From assembly GCF_002162135.1 (NCBI RefSeq), contig NZ_CP021382.1:2974001-3038000 (forward strand): a DNA stretch of 64,000 bases, in the 5' to 3' direction. This stretch comes from Cellvibrio sp. PSBB006. Lineage in GTDB: Bacteria; Pseudomonadota; Gammaproteobacteria; Pseudomonadales; Cellvibrionaceae. The notes under the pieces were generated by a model. The model did no database searches, had not been told where the DNA came from, and worked only from the letters and a program-made list of their open reading frames with translations. Shown in pieces: positions 24,553 through 32,643 of the stretch. Every line of letters starts with the position of its first letter. Within the stretch, counting starts at the first letter, position 1. The position numbers and the translations under genes are program-made.

Positions 24553-24584
24553 TCACCCGGCGCGGTTCGGGTGATGGCTTTTTT
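24553..24584 (+). terminator. Rho-independent terminator after DUF2934 gene
   Basis: TCACCCG/CGGGTGA stem (24553-24559 and 24568-24574) followed within four bases by a six-T run. It separates the glgA-treZ-treY-DUF2934 unit from glgX. Confidence 0.75.
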
Positions 24585-24625
24585 ACGTCTCAAATTTGTT
24601 ACGTCTGAAAAAAGGAACCAGCATC

Positions 24626-26797
24626 ATGGGCAAGCAACCGACAGCACCGGAACCCAAACAGCGTTCCCGCGTTACCGAAGGCCATCCTTTTCCCTTGGGC
24701 GCCACCTGGGACGGCCTGGGAGTTAACTTCGCGCTCTTTTCCGCCCATGCCACCAAGGTGGAGCTGTGCCTGTTCGATAGCGACGGCACCACCGAAATCG
24801 AGCGCATTGAACTACCGGAATACACCGATGAAATCTGGCACGGTTACCTGCCGGATGTACACGCGGGCCAGGTCTACGGCTACCGCGTCCACGGCCCTTA
24901 TGAGCCTGAAGCCGGTCACCGTTTCAACCCCAACAAATTGCTGATTGATCCTTACGCGAAACAGTTAGTGGGCGAGCTGCGCTGGTCCGAAGCATTGTTC
25001 GGTTACACCATCGGCTCGCCGGACGGCGACCTGAGTTTTGATGAGCGTGACAGTGCGCCCTATGTGCCCAAATCCAAAGTCATCGACCCGGCATTTACCT
25101 GGGGCACCCACCGCGCCAAGCGCGTGCCCTGGGACAGCACCATCGTCTATGAAACGCATGTGCGCGGCATCAGCATGATGCATCCGGCGGTGCCAGAAAA
25201 CCTGCGCGGGACCTGCGCTGGTTTGATGAACCGGGAGATACTGCAACATATCCGCGAGTTGGGCGTCACCAGTATTGAACTCCTGCCCGTGCACGGCTTT
25301 ATTGAAGACCAGCACCTGCTAGAGAAAGGCCTGCGCAATTATTGGGGTTACAACAGCATCGCCTTCTTTGCGCCCCACGCACCTTACCTCGCCAGCGGGC
25401 ACCTTAACGAATTCAAGGAGATGGTCGCGCACATTCACGATGCGGGGCTGGAGCTGATCCTTGACGTTGTTTATAACCACACCGCCGAAGGCAACGAACT
25501 GGGCCCGACCCTGTCCATGCGCGGCATCGACAACGCCACCTATTACCGATTACTGCCAGACAACAAGCGCTATTACATCAACGATTCCGGCACCGGCAAC
25601 ACCCTCGACCTGAACCACCCCTGCGTGCTGCGCATGGTGACGGATTCACTGCGTTACTGGGCCACTCAAATGGGTGTGGACGGCTTCCGCTTTGACCTCG
25701 GCACCATCCTTGCCCGGCATCCGGAAGACGGTTTCGACGAGCGCCATGGCTTCCATCTGGCCGTGCGCCAGGACCCGGTACTCAGCAGCCTGAAGATGAT
25801 TGCCGAACCCTGGGACTGCGGCATCGGCGGTTACCAGGTCGGCGGCTTCCCGCCCGGCTGGGCCGAATGGAACGATCGCTTTCGCGACACAGTCCGTGCC
25901 TTCTGGCGTGGTGATGGCGGTAAGTTGGGTGAGATGGCCAGCCGCCTGACCGCCTCCGGCGATCTGTTCAACCAGCGAGGTCGGCGGCCTCATTCATCGA
26001 TCAACTTTGTCACCGCCCACGACGGCTTCACCCTGCACGACCTAGTGTCCTACAACGACAAACACAATGAAGCCAACGGCGAAGACAACCGCGACGGCAC
26101 CGACAACAATCTCTCCTACAACCACGGCTGGGAAGGCCCGACGGACGACAAGAAAATTATCGACCTGCGCAAGCGGCAGATGCGCAACCTGATGGCGACC
26201 CTGTTGTTCTCCCAGGGCACGCCCATGATGGTCGCCGGTGACGAGCTGTGTCGCACACAAAAAGGCAACAACAACACCTACTGCCAGGACAACGAACTCA
26301 ACTGGATCAACTGGGATCTCGACGAAGACCGCAACACCATGCTGGGCTTCACCAAACGCCTGATTGAATTGCGCCGCACCTACCCCATCCTGCGTCGCGG
26401 GCGCTTCCTGGTGGGCATGTACAACGAAGAACTCGGCGTAAAAGACGTTACCTGGGTATCACCCTGCGGCAATGAAATGACCGAAGAGCAATGGCAAGAC
26501 GGCAACGCCCGTTGCTTCGGCATGCTGATGGACGGCCGCGCCCAAGCCACCGGCATCCGCCGCCCCGGCGCCGACGCCACCTTGTTACTGGTGCTAAATG
26601 CCCATCACGACGTGGTGAATTTTTGCCTGCCCGAAGTTGCCGAAGGCTGCGCCTGGACCTGCCTGGTCGACACCAACCGGCCAACAAATTTTGCGGAAGA
26701 ACGTTTTGCGTTTAATCACTTGTATGTGGTGACGAATCGGTCGTTGTTGTTGTTTGTGTTGGAGACGAAGGGGAATAAGAAAGAGGTTGAGAAATAA
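24626..26797 (+). CDS. glgX: Glycogen debranching enzyme (isoamylase type)
   Basis: A 723-residue GH13 enzyme that cleaves alpha-1,6 branches of glycogen limit dextrins, supplying linear chains for TreY. The N-terminal CBM48 domain begins PLGATWDGLGVNFALFS. The barrel carries DVVYNHTAEG, DGFRFDLGTIL (nucleophile Asp), IAEPWDCG (Glu) and TAHDGFTLHD. The NHEANGEDNRDG stretch is typical of GlgX/TreX. Start at 24626 has AAAAGGA nine bases upstream; the frame itself opens at 24596 with a TTG. A terminator lies ahead of it, so it may have its own promoter. It is the last gene of the glucan block before the cassette array. Confidence 0.93.
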   Translation: MGKQPTAPEPKQRSRVTEGHPFPLGATWDGLGVNFALFSAHATKVELCLFDSDGTTEIERIELPEYTDEIWHGYLPDVHAGQVYGYRVHGPYEPEAGHRFNPNKLLIDPYAKQLVGELRWSEALFGYTIGSPDGDLSFDERDSAPYVPKSKVIDPAFTWGTHRAKRVPWDSTIVYETHVRGISMMHPAVPENLRGTCAGLMNREILQHIRELGVTSIELLPVHGFIEDQHLLEKGLRNYWGYNSIAFFAPHAPYLASGHLNEFKEMVAHIHDAGLELILDVVYNHTAEGNELGPTLSMRGIDNATYYRLLPDNKRYYINDSGTGNTLDLNHPCVLRMVTDSLRYWATQMGVDGFRFDLGTILARHPEDGFDERHGFHLAVRQDPVLSSLKMIAEPWDCGIGGYQVGGFPPGWAEWNDRFRDTVRAFWRGDGGKLGEMASRLTASGDLFNQRGRRPHSSINFVTAHDGFTLHDLVSYNDKHNEANGEDNRDGTDNNLSYNHGWEGPTDDKKIIDLRKRQMRNLMATLLFSQGTPMMVAGDELCRTQKGNNNTYCQDNELNWINWDLDEDRNTMLGFTKRLIELRRTYPILRRGRFLVGMYNEELGVKDVTWVSPCGNEMTEEQWQDGNARCFGMLMDGRAQATGIRRPGADATLLLVLNAHHDVVNFCLPEVAEGCAWTCLVDTNRPTNFAEERFAFNHLYVVTNRSLLLFVLETKGNKKEVEK

Positions 26798-26870
26798 ATT
26801 CAAAGTCCATGAACACAAATTAAAAACCAATGTCCTGCATGGAACCGTCCACAACATTAAGAGAATAATG

Positions 26871-27344
26871 TCATGACGACACGCGAGGTCTTACTACAGC
26901 CGACACCTCATTGGTCGGCTGCGCTGATTTTTCTGGAGAATCGTTTAACCCCATTGACAAGCCGACGGCCAAAATCAGCGATGCGCTTGCGAGCATGAGA
27001 ACGCTGCCTTTCATTAACCATTCCGCGACTAAGTAGTTCTTGTTTCTGTTGCTATGATCGCCTTGATCATCAGGCTTGCGTAAACCCCTTAAATGATAGA
27101 AAAAGCCTTCATTCGAAAAATACCTATGACCCAAAGCACACAAGGAAGCCAGCGCGAAAAAGAAAACGGCAACAGCAATAATAAAAAAATGCGCTTTTCC
27201 AGTGACCTCAAAGAATTCTGAATTTAAAAGAAAGCCAAATACAGCCATTCCCAATAAAGATAGCCTCAATATCTCGCTGGAAAAATCTTGAGTTTTACTT
27301 AGTAGTTCCAAATCAGCTTTATATAGATCATCTTTGATTTCCAT
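26871..27344 (-). CDS. Hypothetical membrane protein, four-helix type
   Basis: A protein of about 157 residues, family not recognised. Hydrophobic segments fall near residues 30-45, 52-75 and 115-135, separated by a charged loop (KPDDQGDHSNRNKN). The N-terminal 25 residues are acidic and helical. The frame opens at 27398, but the ATG at about 27344 has GGAGA seven bases upstream. It is the final ORF of the cassette array in the direction of cassette transcription, abutting the glgX side. A 200-base AT-rich spacer separates it from the arr gene; a GTTATAT near 27490 hints at a worn attC but the arms are poor. Confidence 0.6.
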   Translation of the reverse strand: MEIKDDLYKADLELLSKTQDFSSEILRLSLLGMAVFGFLLNSEFFEVTGKAHFFIIAVAVFFFALASLCALGHRYFSNEGFFYHLRGLRKPDDQGDHSNRNKNYLVAEWLMKGSVLMLASASLILAVGLSMGLNDSPEKSAQPTNEVSAVVRPRVSS

Positions 27345-27544
27345 ATTGTTCTCCGTATTTTTTCCAAGGAAAGGATTGGTATAAAATGACAAGGTCATTT
27401 GGTTAAGCTGTTGTCTTTGCGGTAAACGCTTGTTTTTAATGACTATTGAAACCAGAGGACTCGTAAAACTGTAATGAAAATGATGCGGTGTTATATCGAA
27501 TGCAAGATAAACACGGAAGAAAAACCAGAACTAACAGATTTTTA

Positions 27545-27997
27545 TTAGTATTCAATTACAGGTAGCCCTTTTCGCTTAAGATCAGCCAAAGATTCCAACA
27601 TCGCCTTTAGCATTTCCTCTGGATGCCCTTCCCACTGCTCTACTACCTCTACGATCTTCAACGGTTCTGTAGTACGAAATGACTTGGTTGGATTTCCTGG
27701 GAATCGCTTATTGGTTAAGTTTGGATCGTCCTCAAACGGTCCTGCAGGTTGAACGATGTATATATAGCCGCGCCCATCCAGATCCGACAACGCAATAGCC
27801 AGTTCAGCGCCCCAGATAGCGGGCTCCATTAATGATGAGAAGTACACATGCTTAAGCGCCCGGCCTTTTTCAAAATGTGAATGGTGCCCGGTGACAATAA
27901 AATCACCCGCCGATAATTTGGCTTTGGTGCCGTGGTAGAACGGCCCCGTGACGTTATGGCAGTTTTCATGGGAAATGGGAAACCAGTCATCAGACAT
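27545..27997 (-). CDS. arr: Rifampin ADP-ribosyltransferase (Arr family)
   Basis: A 150-residue cytoplasmic enzyme that inactivates rifamycins by transferring ADP-ribose from NAD+. The family landmarks are clear. FYHGTKAKL near residues 20-28 holds the NAD-binding His; VYFSS (about 52) holds the conserved Tyr. IYIVQPAGPFEDDPNLTNKRFPGNPTKSFRT (about 79-109) contains the catalytic Asp region, and WEG follows. The length matches Arr-ms and integron-borne Arr variants. AGGAA seven bases upstream supports the ATG at 27997. Arr genes are classic integron cassettes, which supports the cassette reading of this block. Whether this copy confers resistance cannot be told from sequence. Confidence 0.92.
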   Translation of the reverse strand: MSDDWFPISHENCHNVTGPFYHGTKAKLSAGDFIVTGHHSHFEKGRALKHVYFSSLMEPAIWGAELAIALSDLDGRGYIYIVQPAGPFEDDPNLTNKRFPGNPTKSFRTTEPLKIVEVVEQWEGHPEEMLKAMLESLADLKRKGLPVIEY

Positions 27998-28023
27998 ATA
28001 TCGTTCCTTTTGCTTGCGGGTAA

Positions 28024-28088
28024 TTTATTACACGCCGTCTCAGGAGGCGGCGATAGCCTGAAGGGCGACGTTAAAGATTTGGTTATGT
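28024..28088 (-). repeat. Possible attC site, weak
   Basis: A GTTATGT heptamer (28082-28088), 26 bases from the stop of the XRE gene, and an imperfect inverted repeat (CGCCGTCTCAGG against CCTGAAGGGCGACG) in the spacer before arr. Size and place fit an attC; the arms are imperfect. Confidence 0.35.
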
Positions 28089-28113
28089 AACTCCGTTACA
28101 AAAGGCATCACTC

Positions 28114-28521
28114 TTATTGGGGAGTTATCTTCTTTATGTGGCTAATATTTATATAAACTGGTTTGTCCTTCCCTTTCCCAGACATAAGCTTTAACCAGGA
28201 ACCCTGGATTTCAACGATCACGCCCTTAATATCATCAGCGTGGCCATACACTGTAGAACCTGGGCCACTCGACATCCCCACCGAGATGATCACCTCTTTT
28301 TCCAGTAGCTCATTTATCATTTCAGATTCCTCATATTCGAGATCACGAATACTGACATCAAATGCTGATGCTAGCGCCTTCATGGACTGCAGCGAAGCCG
28401 TTGCCTCTTTTTCGATCCGCTGAATCGTTCGCAAATTCAAGCCACACGCTGTTGCCAGCTCATCCTGGGACCAGGCTCTGGCTCTTCTCATTTGTAGCAC
28501 CAGATCAACATTAACTTTCAT
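28114..28521 (-). CDS. XRE-family helix-turn-helix regulator
   Basis: A 135-residue protein. Residues 4-60 form a Cro/C1-type helix-turn-helix (MRRARAWSQDELATACGLNLRTIQRIEK). The remainder is a beta-rich region (VYINISHIKKI) of no family I recognise. It may sense a ligand or bind RNA in an Sm- or Hfq-like way, but that is a guess. The ATG at 28521 follows a TTG that opens the frame; no strong ribosome site is seen. Such small regulators are frequent as orphan cassettes or as antitoxins, but no partner toxin overlaps it here. Confidence 0.75.
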   Translation of the reverse strand: MKVNVDLVLQMRRARAWSQDELATACGLNLRTIQRIEKEATASLQSMKALASAFDVSIRDLEYEESEMINELLEKEVIISVGMSSGPGSTVYGHADDIKGVIVEIQGSWLKLMSGKGKDKPVYINISHIKKITPQ

Positions 28522-28760
28522 CAAATACCCATGTCATTTAGTGGTCGAGGCTGTTGCAGGATATGAGTAATCACAGGAATCTTTAACGAATACATTACGT
28601 TACCAGTACGCATTTGATGCGACAGTTTTACGACATTACGTAGGAAAATGAAATATCTGTCGCTGAATAACATAGTGCCGTAAACACTCGCCGCTTTGGA
28701 GTGGTGCTACGTCACTTAAAATTTCAACTGGACAAATTTATTAAGCCGAAGGTTTTCATA

Positions 28761-28977
28761 TCAGAGGATATGGATATCCTTTAGCCATCCAAGCGCATCA
28801 ACAGTCCACCTATCCGTATCTTTGCCTTGCTTCTTGACTCCAAAAGCATGGCCGCCAGTTTTATAGAGTATGAGCGTTACGTTTACACCAGCTTTCATCA
28901 ATTCCCGGTTGTAGACTTTCGAATAATGAACCGGATCAACAGGTATCGCAAAGTCGGGACTAATGAAAGAGTATGGT
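28761..28977 (-). pseudogene. Alpha/beta-hydrolase (esterase) remnant
   Basis: The minus frame ending in TGA at 28761 reads PDFAI, then PVDPVHYSKVYNREL, GVNVTLILYKTGGHAFG and RWTVDALGWL. This is the C-terminal third of a dienelactone-hydrolase/acetyl-xylan-esterase-like alpha/beta hydrolase, including the catalytic His in GGHAFG. The family has an interval carrying the catalytic Asp region between PDF and DDPV; here these are fused directly, so there appears to be an internal deletion. There is no start codon or nucleophile region. The surrounding 28522-28760 and 28978-29163 stretches hold no other ORF I can support. Confidence 0.65.
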
Positions 28978-29163
28978 TAATGCCGAAAAAATGAAATTAT
29001 GTTTTCGTATCATTACCGTTTATGAACAAGTTGATGTCAAATTTTAAGCCTGCGTATGTAGTTCACATGACGCACGAAGGTCATAGCATATTGTTATGTG
29101 CCCACTCTCCAGAACTTTCAGAGCTACCATCTTCATTACCCTATGATCCGCCTGTTAAGCTTT

Positions 29164-29472
29164 TTACTTCTCGCCATCAGCGACTATTACAAATTCTTTT
29201 ATTACCGTTTGCTCACTCTCAGAAAACAAATAATTTTCCGGAAGTCTCTTTTCATAACCAGAGATCAGCTTTCCGGAAAGTAGCCTAGGGCATAATTCGT
29301 TGGCTCGTCCTTTGCTAAAATACGTCTGACCTTTGGGAAACCTCTCCACCCTAAATACCGTCCCATATTCTCCACGTGCAAGTGGTCCACAATCCAAGGG
29401 GTAGACACCAATCTTCTCAGCTTGAGCACATATAGAAATAAAACTGATAGTGCAAGCTATGAATTTATTCAT
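29164..29472 (-). CDS. Hypothetical exported protein
   Basis: A 102-residue protein with a plausible signal peptide (MNKFIACTISFISICAQA, cleavage near 18) and a mature part of about 84 residues with two cysteines. No family recognised. A GTTAAGC heptamer lies immediately 3' of its stop (29154-29160), as expected of a cassette end, but no matching left arm was found within 130 bases. Probably a periplasmic cassette gene of unknown role. Confidence 0.55.
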   Translation of the reverse strand: MNKFIACTISFISICAQAEKIGVYPLDCGPLARGEYGTVFRVERFPKGQTYFSKGRANELCPRLLSGKLISGYEKRLPENYLFSESEQTVIKEFVIVADGEK

Positions 29473-29614
29473 AAAAGAGACGCTTTACGCCGATTCAAAT
29501 GTGGCTTTCCATGGCGATATTGGAGAACTTATCGTAAGCGAGAGTACTGAAACGCACCTTAGTTAAATCGGGCTTCACTTCCTTCTCCAGCGTCTCCGTC
29601 AGCCGTATTATTTG

Positions 29615-29764
29615 CTATAAACCCTCTTTAACGCTGCCAGGGTTGTTTCTTTTGAGGCAGGATAAACCCCAGAAAAATAGACCTGCACCAGCCCCGGAAA
29701 AGAAAAAGAAGAGGGCTATGCCAAGGGGTGAGCCCCAACCCAATATGCCATAAAGATACTCCAT
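29615..29764 (-). CDS. Small membrane protein, 49 residues
   Basis: A short minus-strand frame: ATG at 29764 with GGAGA five bases upstream, ending TAG at 29615. Translation runs MEYLYGILGWGSPLGIALFF, then FFSGAGAGLFFWG, then a basic tail (LKRNNPGSVKEGL). It has one or two Gly-rich hydrophobic helices and a short positive end, which predicts an inner-membrane microprotein. The Shine-Dalgarno match and hydrophobic pattern make it more than chance, but there is no family evidence. Confidence 0.5.
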   Translation of the reverse strand: MEYLYGILGWGSPLGIALFFFFSGAGAGLFFWGLSCLKRNNPGSVKEGL

Positions 29765-29852
29765 GATGTTCTCCATTTATTTGTAAGATATTAATTTCGT
29801 TAAGCAATATTTTTACAGCATGAATCTACAAATGTACTTCTGTACAGGAAAA

Positions 29853-30602
29853 TCATTTAACGAGATTAATCATTTCTTTTGCAACTAAAGCTGCAGAGGG
29901 TAAAAACATTGTTGAAACAATACGCTTATCTACGACCACTTCACTCTTGTCTGGTAAAGTTTCTTTATTTTGGGCTTTAGCGCCATTTTTATTTAGCTGG
30001 CTCTCAATCAAGAACGGAAGCAATGTTCCCTGTTTGGCCCAAGGCTTACTGGTTTCCGTGGAATTTGGAAAACCAGCAATTTTTTTACCTTTCACAAGGT
30101 ATTCTCCATCAGACAATTTAACGTTGACTATGCTTGCAGATCCATGGCCACCAACACCAACGACTCCGCCAGATTCGTAGATTTTTGCGATAATAGAATG
30201 CAATTTGGTGTTATTTGCAACATCGAACATAACACCGTAGCCGCCCCCCGTGAAAACACCCCAGTACTCATTTGGATTTACCTGATTCGGAGAAAGCGTA
30301 TTCTTTGTTTTTTCTAAGAAGCCCTCATACTTGATGGTGTAGCTGATTATTCCAAGAGGTTCCCTCATGAAATGAACCTCTCCGCCTTGGGGAGACACAA
30401 AGTCTACATCATACCCGTGATTTACAAATACGTGATAGGGAGGAGCAACTTCGAATAAGTCATTTCTTGCCTCGTGTTTTTCCGGATCTCCCATATCAAT
30501 CATATTGGATACCATAATTAACACTTTTTTGACTTCTTCCGCCTGTAGCTCACCAGTGTTAAACAGTAAAAGTGACAGAAGTAAAATTTTGAATATTTTC
30601 AT
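29853..30602 (-). CDS. Exported DJ-1/PfpI-family protein lacking the nucleophile cysteine
   Basis: A 249-residue protein with a signal peptide (MKIFKILLLSLLLF...LQA). The mature part aligns throughout with DJ-1/PfpI class I amidotransferase-like proteins, including the YFVSPxGG region, GVFTGGGYG, and VNVKLSDGEYLVKGKKIAGFPN. The nucleophile elbow, normally AxCHGPA, reads VGVGGHGSA here, so the Cys is Gly and the usual glyoxalase/deglycase chemistry should be lost. Start at 30602 has AGGA six bases upstream; the frame opens at 30665. It may be a binding or scavenging pseudoenzyme in the periplasm. Family call sure, role unknown. Confidence 0.8.
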   Translation of the reverse strand: MKIFKILLLSLLLFNTGELQAEEVKKVLIMVSNMIDMGDPEKHEARNDLFEVAPPYHVFVNHGYDVDFVSPQGGEVHFMREPLGIISYTIKYEGFLEKTKNTLSPNQVNPNEYWGVFTGGGYGVMFDVANNTKLHSIIAKIYESGGVVGVGGHGSASIVNVKLSDGEYLVKGKKIAGFPNSTETSKPWAKQGTLLPFLIESQLNKNGAKAQNKETLPDKSEVVVDKRIVSTMFLPSAALVAKEMINLVK

Positions 30603-30647
30603 TTTTTTCCTAATGCGATTAAAAATATTAGATGCTTCAGTCCGTAA

Positions 30648-30706
30648 TTTATAACGATTGAGCATGAGTGAAAAGACATAGGCTCGACATCCGGCACTTG
30701 TTAAAG
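30648..30706 (-). repeat. Possible attC site (59 bases), weak
   Basis: GTTAAAG (30700-30706) touches the stop of the next cassette gene at 30707, and a TATAAC lies 59 bases away. Only short internal complementarity (GAGC/GGCTC). Position is right, arms poor. Confidence 0.3.
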
Positions 30707-31243
30707 CTACCTGGTACCGGCTTCTCGCAGCTTACGTAATAAATTGCTAAGACCTTGAGCACGCAAGCACAGATACAAGCCGATGGCTATTTCTAACACA
30801 GTAACTATTTGGTTTATTATGTATTCGCTGCCAGCACCTTGCCCCCACATACCACTAATCTCATTATGCGTGGAGTACCACCACCAGATGCCATTATTAA
30901 ACAAATCAGGTATTGCCCATGAGAGAATATAGACACCAAAGATAGTGAAGATTGAAACTTCTATATCTTTGGCTGTGCCGTCAAAAGCCACTTCATTATC
31001 TTTGGTTTTTGGCAATAACCATTTGGCAAGACTGACAGGAAACTTACACATTAATAATGACACAATGAAAAGTAGGCCTACCTGAATAAGTGCCAGACTG
31101 GTAAAGACAACCATGTCATCCTGGGATATAGAACGCAATGGAATTATTGCTTGATATTGATAAATCCCAGTGCGGAAGGCATAGATGAAAATGTATATAC
31201 CAAGCAATCTAATTCCTGTTGATAGTAGTTCAATGCTCTTCAT
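30707..31243 (-). CDS. Hypothetical four-helix membrane protein
   Basis: A 178-residue protein with hydrophobic segments near residues 8-28, 45-68, 95-115 and 140-165, and a short basic C-terminus. No family recognised. The ATG at 31243 follows a GGGAATC with weak ribosome-site character. A cassette gene: its stop abuts a GTTAAAG heptamer and its start faces an attC-like spacer. Confidence 0.6.
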   Translation of the reverse strand: MKSIELLSTGIRLLGIYIFIYAFRTGIYQYQAIIPLRSISQDDMVVFTSLALIQVGLLFIVSLLMCKFPVSLAKWLLPKTKDNEVAFDGTAKDIEVSIFTIFGVYILSWAIPDLFNNGIWWWYSTHNEISGMWGQGAGSEYIINQIVTVLEIAIGLYLCLRAQGLSNLLRKLREAGTR

Positions 31244-31256
31244 AGATTCCCTGTAC

Positions 31257-31331
31257 CTTTAACACTGCAGACGCGCGACGCTTACATAGTGAAGCGAAGG
31301 CTTGGCGTTCACCGTGCTTGGCTTGTTAATG
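31257..31331 (-). repeat. Candidate attC site (75 bases)
   Basis: Spacer between two cassette genes bounded by CTTTAAC (31257) and GTTAATG (31331), with a central hairpin CGCTT/AAGCG. Bounds match the RYYYAAC...GTTRRRY pattern partly; the outer arms are weakly complementary. Confidence 0.45.
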
Positions 31332-31351
31332 ATAAATAAATGCGGAATGAT

Positions 31352-31753
31352 TTAGCCTTGGTTTTCCAATATTTCCTTCAGTTTCTCAAGATCTCTTTTG
31401 ATGTGCCGCGCGTCGTTCTCGAACTCTTCTTCTGACATACCTGGCCGCAAGAATAGGCTGAAAAGAAATTCGCTTCCATTGCCGTTTGGGATAACCCTCA
31501 TTGCATTATGCACAGTGACACCCGACTCCATTTTTACATCGTGATCCATCACGCCAAAGCTATTTGGTTCTGCGAAAGAAATGCGGGCTTCTCCGAAGGG
31601 TGCTTTAGCCACCCATTCGTCACCGTCTCTCACAATATCGGCCTGAGCTAGACCCGATGCCCAGTTTGATAGGTATTCGGGATTAGAAGCGTATTCATAG
31701 GTTTCGTGTGGCGAGCGATTAATGTAGATACTGATATGCTTCACTTTATTCAT
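31352..31753 (-). CDS. SRPBCC (START-like) family protein
   Basis: A 133-residue protein starting VKHISIYINRSPHETYEYASNPEYLSNWASGL. This is the usual opening of SRPBCC/polyketide-cyclase-like proteins, in which the first strand leads into two helices at the mouth of a hydrophobic ligand pocket. The rest shows the expected strand series and a long C-terminal helix (SEEEFENDARHIKRDLEKLKEIL). These proteins bind small hydrophobic ligands; the ligand is unknown. Flanked on both sides by attC-like spacers, so a single-gene cassette. Confidence 0.8.
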   Translation of the reverse strand: MNKVKHISIYINRSPHETYEYASNPEYLSNWASGLAQADIVRDGDEWVAKAPFGEARISFAEPNSFGVMDHDVKMESGVTVHNAMRVIPNGNGSEFLFSLFLRPGMSEEEFENDARHIKRDLEKLKEILENQG

Positions 31754-31794
31754 ATGACGTCCTTCGGATTGATTCGGTTTGAGAGCTCACACAT

Positions 31795-31877
31795 CACTAA
31801 CGCCACCAACACTCGCAGCTTTGTAATGGAGGCGAAGCCGCAGCGGAAAAGCTATCGCAGTGGTTGGCTTGTTAGCA
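31795..31877 (-). repeat. Candidate attC site (83 bases)
   Basis: Bounded by CTAAC (31797-31801) and TTGTTAGCA (to 31877). The two arms are clearly related as inverted repeats with small bulges (CTAACGCCACCAAC against GTGGTTGGCTTGTTAG, then CGC-AGCTT against AAGCTATCGC). The right heptamer touches the stop of the GrpB remnant. Confidence 0.65.
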
Positions 31878-32010
31878 TTAGACGCGCTGAAGCACCTGCT
31901 GTATAAAAGGCCATTTCTTCTCTGTATATGTTTCGCGATCTTCTTTATATGAAGCCGCCAATGTCCGCTTCAGATGTGCATACTCGGATGCGATATGCTC
32001 GTTTCACGGA
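31878..32010 (-). pseudogene. GrpB-family C-terminal remnant
   Basis: The minus frame ending TAA at 31878 reads SEYAHLKRTLAASYKEDRE, then TYTEEKWPFIQQVLQRV. This is the C-terminal 40 residues of GrpB-family (UPF0157) nucleotidyltransferase-fold proteins. An in-frame TGA lies just upstream and no start is available. In the neighbouring frame FRET can be read where the family has FRD, suggesting a frameshift as well. It keeps its attC-like site, so the cassette has decayed in place. Confidence 0.65.
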
Positions 32011-32037
32011 ATGTGATCTCCTTCGGGCACTAATGGC

Positions 32038-32286
32038 TCAACCAGCCAACCCATCAGCATTCGGCTGAATTGATTTTTTAGTTTTTTCTTTACCCGCAAT
32101 GAATCCGAAGATCGCCCCGGCGCAAACAGACATGAAGAAAATCACTAGAAATATCTTAAAATTTCGTGTGGATTCATCTTCGCCTTGGTATAACGGACCC
32201 CATAGCGCTCCGATAATCCACGTGACGCCAATGCAAAGTCCGCCGGCAACTAAACCGCCTAGTAACGAGAACAGGATTCTTTTCAT
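32038..32286 (-). CDS. Hypothetical two-helix membrane protein
   Basis: An 82-residue protein with two hydrophobic segments (about 4-28 and 42-62) and a basic-then-polar tail. The frame opens five codons earlier at 32301. The ATG at 32286 puts GGTGGA directly upstream. No family recognised. It overlaps no neighbour and has no clear attC after it, so it may share a cassette with the decayed GrpB gene. Confidence 0.5.
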   Translation of the reverse strand: MKRILFSLLGGLVAGGLCIGVTWIIGALWGPLYQGEDESTRNFKIFLVIFFMSVCAGAIFGFIAGKEKTKKSIQPNADGLAG

Positions 32287-32357
32287 TCTTCCACCTTCCA
32301 AAATAGCACCGTACTCGCCTTTTCAAGATCAGACCAGGCATCAGGAATAAACAGCTC

Positions 32358-32576
32358 TCACTCCTTGCCCTGAAGTGGGTTTAATTCAGGATACTGTTTT
32401 AGAATAATCGGATATAAATTAATATCTATTCCGTTTGCCACCCGAGCGATTTCTCGTTTCAGGTTGTTTAATTCTTCATTGTCACAACGCTCTTCAAGAT
32501 AGGGGATCAATCCAAACATTGATCTGTTGACACCTTCTAAGGTTTCAACGACTTTCTTTGCAGTTTCTATATTCAT
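32358..32576 (-). CDS. Hypothetical 72-residue protein
   Basis: A small soluble, mostly helical, acidic protein (NIETAKKVVETLEG, then CDNEELNNLKREIARV). No family recognised. The ATG at 32576 has CAGGGAT about three bases upstream. It lies 71 bases before the next small gene on the same strand. A cassette gene of unknown role. Confidence 0.5.
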   Translation of the reverse strand: MNIETAKKVVETLEGVNRSMFGLIPYLEERCDNEELNNLKREIARVANGIDINLYPIILKQYPELNPLQGKE

Positions 32577-32643
32577 ATCCCTGAGTCTCGGTTGATACGT
32601 TGGCAGAGCACGGTGGATCGGTTATTTACCTTTTTTACTACTT

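Noticed and set aside
27416..27496. attC site downstream of arr
   Set aside because: A GTTATAT and a GGTAAAC are present but the arms do not pair convincingly, so it is not listed as a feature.
29022..29288. Plus-strand 88-residue frame
   Set aside because: It overlaps the better-supported exported minus-strand ORF, lacks a ribosome site and shows no domain pattern.
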